DNA of 64,000 bases, from assembly GCA_964421675.1 (NCBI GenBank), contig CAYQXV010000013.1, positions 7,445 to 71,444 of the forward strand. Reading direction: 5' to 3'. Below the pieces are notes generated by a model. That model had not been told where the DNA came from, ran no database searches, and saw nothing but the letters and a program-made list of their open reading frames with translations. Of the stretch, positions 60,705 to 64,000 are shown piece after piece (the first letter of the stretch is position 1; each line of letters starts with the position of its first letter). Both the position numbers and the translations under genes were made by a program. This DNA comes from CALLPQ01 sp964421675 (lineage in GTDB: Bacteria; Pseudomonadota; Alphaproteobacteria; Caulobacterales; Parvularculaceae).

Positions 60705-61466
60705 TCAAACATTCTGTTCAATGCGCGCTTTGAGCCCTTCAATCTCTTCATATAGGCGATTAGGCCGTTCGCATTCCAGATAATGCGAACCTCTTTTAAC
60801 GAGACTGAACTGCACATCTTGTTCCTCGGTGAAGTGCGCTTTTAAATCATGGGCAGCTTGCAGCGGGACAAGCGTGTCGGCATCGCCGTGCAGGATCGTT
60901 ACCGGTATATCCAGCGTCTTTAACCGGTCAAACAAGGGACCAATCTGGGCGCGACGCCCGGCAACTTCCTGGCGTGCATTGTGCAAATGTTTCGGCAAAA
61001 TCTGTTTAATGCCCGGCAGTAACGCCAAGGGCAGGCTCGCGCGCACATAGGCTCTTGGTTCATTCACGAGCATGGCAACCGTGAGCGCTCCAACAATATG
61101 ATCGGGATAATCCAAAGCACACTTCAAACTAAGCGCACCGCCATAGGAAACCCCTAAAATAATCGTTTTGCGTCCATCATCCTTGGTAAAAAGCGGTGCG
61201 ATCGAGCGCACCTGTTCATCAAAATCAAGAACCGGCTCGCCAGTTTTCGGGCCATAGCCAGCACGCGAGACCATGGCAACTTCCATATCTTCCGGCGCCT
61301 TGGCCAGGAAGCGATAAAAAACATGGTCCCGGCTCGGCGTTCCCGGAATAGCAACCACACGCCACGCACCCTCTTTCAGCGCGGGTGCCAACAAGCCGCT
61401 CATGGGGTAATCCCCACCCTGAATATTGGCAGTCCAATGAATTCGCGAATATCGCTTGTTAGCCAT
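60705..61466 (-). CDS. Alpha/beta hydrolase
   Basis: From the ATG at 61466 the protein is 253 residues. It has the nucleophile elbow GVSYGGAL, the aspartate in LHGDADTLVP and the histidine in RGSHYLE, giving a complete Ser-Asp-His triad. AAGG lies before the ATG; the preceding GTG is less suited. Substrate unknown. The gene probably forms an operon with the transferase gene. Confidence 0.88.
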   Translation of the reverse strand: MANKRYSRIHWTANIQGGDYPMSGLLAPALKEGAWRVVAIPGTPSRDHVFYRFLAKAPEDMEVAMVSRAGYGPKTGEPVLDFDEQVRSIAPLFTKDDGRKTIILGVSYGGALSLKCALDYPDHIVGALTVAMLVNEPRAYVRASLPLALLPGIKQILPKHLHNARQEVAGRRAQIGPLFDRLKTLDIPVTILHGDADTLVPLQAAHDLKAHFTEEQDVQFSLVKRGSHYLECERPNRLYEEIEGLKARIEQNV

Positions 61467-61646
61467 CACCGGGCCTTTCCACCTGTTAAAAATCTAAAAT
61501 AATTCGTGACTGACAAACCGCGATAGTGTGCCAATCGCCTCAATCATGCCGCAATATCGCCACCAAAAGTTTTAGATAGGTTCATACGTGCTTAGCACAG
61601 TATTTTCAGTTTCGAAATTTTTAAGAGCATAGAGAGGGCTTTATTT

Positions 61647-62516
61647 ATGCAGAGTGTAACAGTATCGGCGGCTAGCCTGGGCGCAGCGGCACAAAACATT
61701 ACCAACCCGGATAAATGGTCAAAATATATTGAGATCGCCGTGAGCGTTGGCCTCAATATTCTTGCCGTTGCCGTCATTTTGATCATTGGCTTCTGGCTTG
61801 CAAATTTAGTCAGCAAGATGATCGCGAATATTGGCACGAAAAACCCAAAGCTGGACAATACTCTGTTCAATTTTCTTGGGTCCTTGGCGCGCTATGCAAT
61901 TCTTGCCTTTACCTTTCTTATGGTTCTTGAGCGCTTTGGTGTTGAAACAACATCAATTGTTGCCCTTATCGGTGCGGCCGGTTTAGCGGTTGGTTTGGCC
62001 TTACAAGGTACGCTATCTAATCTGGCAGCGGGTGTGATGTTGCTTTTATTCCGTCCGTTCAATGTCGGTGATTTTGTCGACGGCGCAGATGTTTTCGGCA
62101 AGGTGACCGATATGAATTTGTTCACAACGGAAATTGGCACCTTCGACAATCAACATATCATTGTTCCCAATTCAATGCTTTGGGGCGCAAAACTGATTAA
62201 TCACAGCCATTATGATGTGCGCGGTGTTGATATGACCTTTGGCGTTGCCTATGGCGCGAACTTAAAAGATGCGCGCGCTGCGATTATGGATGCGCTGAAG
62301 AAAAACGATAAAGTCTTGAGCGACCCTGCGCCATTTGTGGAAATTGAAACCCTCAATGACAGCTCAGTCGATTTCCTTGTTCGCCCATTTTGTAAGGGTG
62401 AAGATTATTTCGACGTTCGATATTCTGTTCCTGAGCAAATCAAAAATGCTTTTGACAGCGCCGGTGTGGAAATTCCGTTCCCACATACCAAAGTTATCTT
62501 GGAACAAAATTCCTAA
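61647..62516 (+). CDS. MscS-type mechanosensitive channel
   Basis: The 289-residue protein has three membrane helices (about 27-52, 74-92 and 100-125) and the pore-helix signature GLAVGLALQGTLSNLAAGVM followed by LLFRPFNVGDFVDG in the beta domain. This is the small-conductance channel layout that releases solutes in hypoosmotic shock. Length is that of E. coli MscS (286). It is monocistronic with its own terminator. Confidence 0.95.
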   Translation: MQSVTVSAASLGAAAQNITNPDKWSKYIEIAVSVGLNILAVAVILIIGFWLANLVSKMIANIGTKNPKLDNTLFNFLGSLARYAILAFTFLMVLERFGVETTSIVALIGAAGLAVGLALQGTLSNLAAGVMLLLFRPFNVGDFVDGADVFGKVTDMNLFTTEIGTFDNQHIIVPNSMLWGAKLINHSHYDVRGVDMTFGVAYGANLKDARAAIMDALKKNDKVLSDPAPFVEIETLNDSSVDFLVRPFCKGEDYFDVRYSVPEQIKNAFDSAGVEIPFPHTKVILEQNS

Positions 62517-62537
62517 TCACTCTGTGTAAAGACAAAA

Positions 62538-62567
62538 CAAAAACGCCAGCATAAGCTGGCGTTTTTT
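62538..62567 (+). terminator. Bidirectional intrinsic terminator of mscS and purA
   Basis: AACGCCAGC (62542-62550) pairs with GCTGGCGTT (62555-62563) with a four-base loop, and six T follow. A residues precede the stem, so it may also end purA on the minus strand. Confidence 0.92.
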
Positions 62568-62579
62568 AATTGCGGCGGC

Positions 62580-63884
62580 TTAGCCCTCAAATGGGTCTTT
62601 CATCAAGATAACATCTTCGCGTTCCGGACTGGTGGAAACCAGAGCAACGGGGGCCTCGATAAGCTCTTCAATCCGGCGCACATATTTAACCGCCGCTGCG
62701 GGAAGATCTGCCCACGACCGCGCGCGCTCGGTTGAGCCGTGCCAACCTTCAAGGGTTTCATAGATTGGCTCAACGCGGGCCTGCGCCAACATGCCAGAGG
62801 GCAAATAAAGCTGCTCTTTGCCGTCCAAGCGATAGCCGGTGCAGACTTTCAACTCATCAAACCCATCAAGAACATCAAGCTTTGTCAGGGCAATACCGTC
62901 AACGCCTGAGACCTTCAGCGATTGTCGCACCAATGCGGCATCAAACCAGCCACATCGACGCTGGCGCCCGGTAACCGTACCAAACTCATGGCCGCGCTCG
63001 CCAAGGCGTTGACCAACCGCATCGGTCAGTTCGGTGGGAAACGGCCCCTCGCCGACCCGCGTTGTATAGGCTTTCACAATGCCCAGCACATAGCCGAGCG
63101 CTTTGGGGCCCATGCCAGAGCCCGCAGCGCCCTGCCCGGCGACCGTGTTCGATGACGTCACATAAGGATAGGTCCCGTGATCAATATCCAGCAAGACCCC
63201 TTGCGCGCCCTCAAAGAGAATGCGCTTTCCTGCTTTTCGCAATTCATCCAATCGATGCCAAACCGGGCCCGCAAAGGTCAGTATTTTCGGGGCAATCTCG
63301 GTGAGCATGTCAAAGATCGGTTGTGCTGTGAGGGGCTCCACATTAAATCCGCGCCGCAACGCATTGTGATGCAACAGCAAATTATCAATCTTCGCCTTTA
63401 GCGAGGCGGGATCAGCCAGATCGCTAATGCGAATTGCGCGCCGGCCAACCTTGTCTTCATAGGCCGGGCCGATACCGCGTTTTGTTGTTCCAATTTTCAC
63501 CCCGCCGCCGGCTTGATCGTGCGCGCCCTCGCGCAACGCATCCAGCTCTTGGTGGACAGGCAGAATGAGACAGGCATTTTCTGCGATCAACAGGTTTTCC
63601 GGCGTAATCGAAACACCGTCATCGTGCAGCCGGTTAATCTCCTCCAGCAGCGCAATCGGGTCGACCACCACCCCATTGCCGATAATGCCGACTTTGCCCT
63701 CGCGAACAACGCCGGAGGGCAGCAGCGATAATTTATAAACCTTGCCGTCAATGACCAGTGTATGCCCGGCATTATGACCGCCCTGAAACCGCACGACCAC
63801 ATCAGCGCGCGCCGACAACCAGTCGACCATCTTGCCTTTGCCCTCATCGCCCCACTGGGCTCCGATGACTGCCACATTTGCCAT
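62580..63884 (-). CDS. purA: Adenylosuccinate synthetase PurA
   Basis: The 434-residue enzyme has AQWGDEGKGKMVDWL (9-23) with the nucleotide-binding loop, GGHNAGHTLV, TTKRGIGPAYEDK, and TVTGRQRRCGWFDAAL. It makes adenylosuccinate from IMP, aspartate and GTP in AMP synthesis. Length and all motifs are normal. No neighbour gene on this strand is in the window. Confidence 0.97.
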   Translation of the reverse strand: MANVAVIGAQWGDEGKGKMVDWLSARADVVVRFQGGHNAGHTLVIDGKVYKLSLLPSGVVREGKVGIIGNGVVVDPIALLEEINRLHDDGVSITPENLLIAENACLILPVHQELDALREGAHDQAGGGVKIGTTKRGIGPAYEDKVGRRAIRISDLADPASLKAKIDNLLLHHNALRRGFNVEPLTAQPIFDMLTEIAPKILTFAGPVWHRLDELRKAGKRILFEGAQGVLLDIDHGTYPYVTSSNTVAGQGAAGSGMGPKALGYVLGIVKAYTTRVGEGPFPTELTDAVGQRLGERGHEFGTVTGRQRRCGWFDAALVRQSLKVSGVDGIALTKLDVLDGFDELKVCTGYRLDGKEQLYLPSGMLAQARVEPIYETLEGWHGSTERARSWADLPAAAVKYVRRIEELIEAPVALVSTSPEREDVILMKDPFEG

Positions 63885-64000
63885 ACCAAAACTCCTGAAC
63901 CAAACAGCCCCTCGCGGGACAACCGGCGCACAATAGGGCGTTTGGTTTTCCGGTCAACAAAGACCGCAAAGGGCCGCAGATTTTGGGTAGGGCCTCAGTT

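Noticed and set aside
1..64000. CRISPR arrays, insertion sequences, prophage or rRNA genes
   Set aside because: No regular spacer array, transposase, integrase, phage structural gene or rRNA sequence was seen when reading both strands.

Overview
The window is a 64 kb piece of a draft alphaproteobacterial chromosome. It contains four runs of exactly 100 N, which mark scaffold gaps. The lineage rests on gene content: a C-terminal part of the CtrA-degradation adaptor RcdA, the flagellin regulators FlbT and FlaF, the division-site ATPase MipZ, a fused IspDF, DUF1192 and DUF2948 proteins, a phasin next to clpS-clpA, and the hopanoid transport pair HpnN/HpnM. RcdA, MipZ and FlbT/FlaF together suggest a swarmer or dimorphic cell cycle of the Caulobacter type. 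I cannot fix the order or genus from sequence alone. No phage, transposon, plasmid or CRISPR signature was found, and nearly everything reads as core genome.

Layout. Positions 1-5100 hold rcdA (cut by the window edge), a candidate small RNA, a 2OG-Fe(II) oxygenase, flbT-flaF, a histidine phosphotransfer protein and a membrane-anchored Ala/Asp repeat protein. Positions 5100-12000 hold a HerA-type ATPase, a CPBP membrane protease, a sugar dehydrogenase-like lipoprotein, ispDF-cinA(C-terminal domain), a membrane protein and tRNA-Pro(GGG). Positions 12056-17106 are an arginine succinyltransferase (AST) operon, M20 hydrolase-astA-astD-astB. Positions 17350-21000 hold hpnN and hpnM. Positions 21000-30850 are mixed: quinone oxidoreductase, an OmpA-type envelope protein, an M23 peptidase, DUF2948-hisD, an ATP-grasp-like protein with an MBL hydrolase, and a small protein resembling the XrtV accessory protein.

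Positions 31087-39152 hold a 2-hydroxyacid dehydrogenase, SH3 and DM13 secreted proteins, gyrA-coaD, an outer-membrane beta-barrel protein and the separate CinA N-terminal domain protein. Positions 39359-45499 are a seven-gene TonB2-like energy transduction operon (DUF3450, long ExbB/TtpC-like, ExbB, two ExbDs, TonB, TPR protein), the most coherent system in the window. Positions 46380-50403 run mipZ, an Lhr-type helicase and folK on one strand. Positions 50534-63884 hold a PapD-like chaperone, clpS-clpA, a phasin, RidA-GNAT-HIT-sterol desaturase, gatB, a glutathione transferase, an alpha/beta hydrolase, an MscS channel and purA.

The best leads for follow-up are two candidate structured small RNAs (about 895-995 and 37200-37303), TGC/GCA-type palindromes that fit a PhaR (polyhydroxybutyrate) regulon, the M20 hydrolase as a possible functional replacement of AstE, the TonB2-like operon with a 17-bp perfect palindrome upstream, three helically phased GGTACAC repeats between two divergent envelope genes, and a dispersed hairpin repeat with a GAAA loop near 59850-60030. 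No obviously new multi-gene system was seen.
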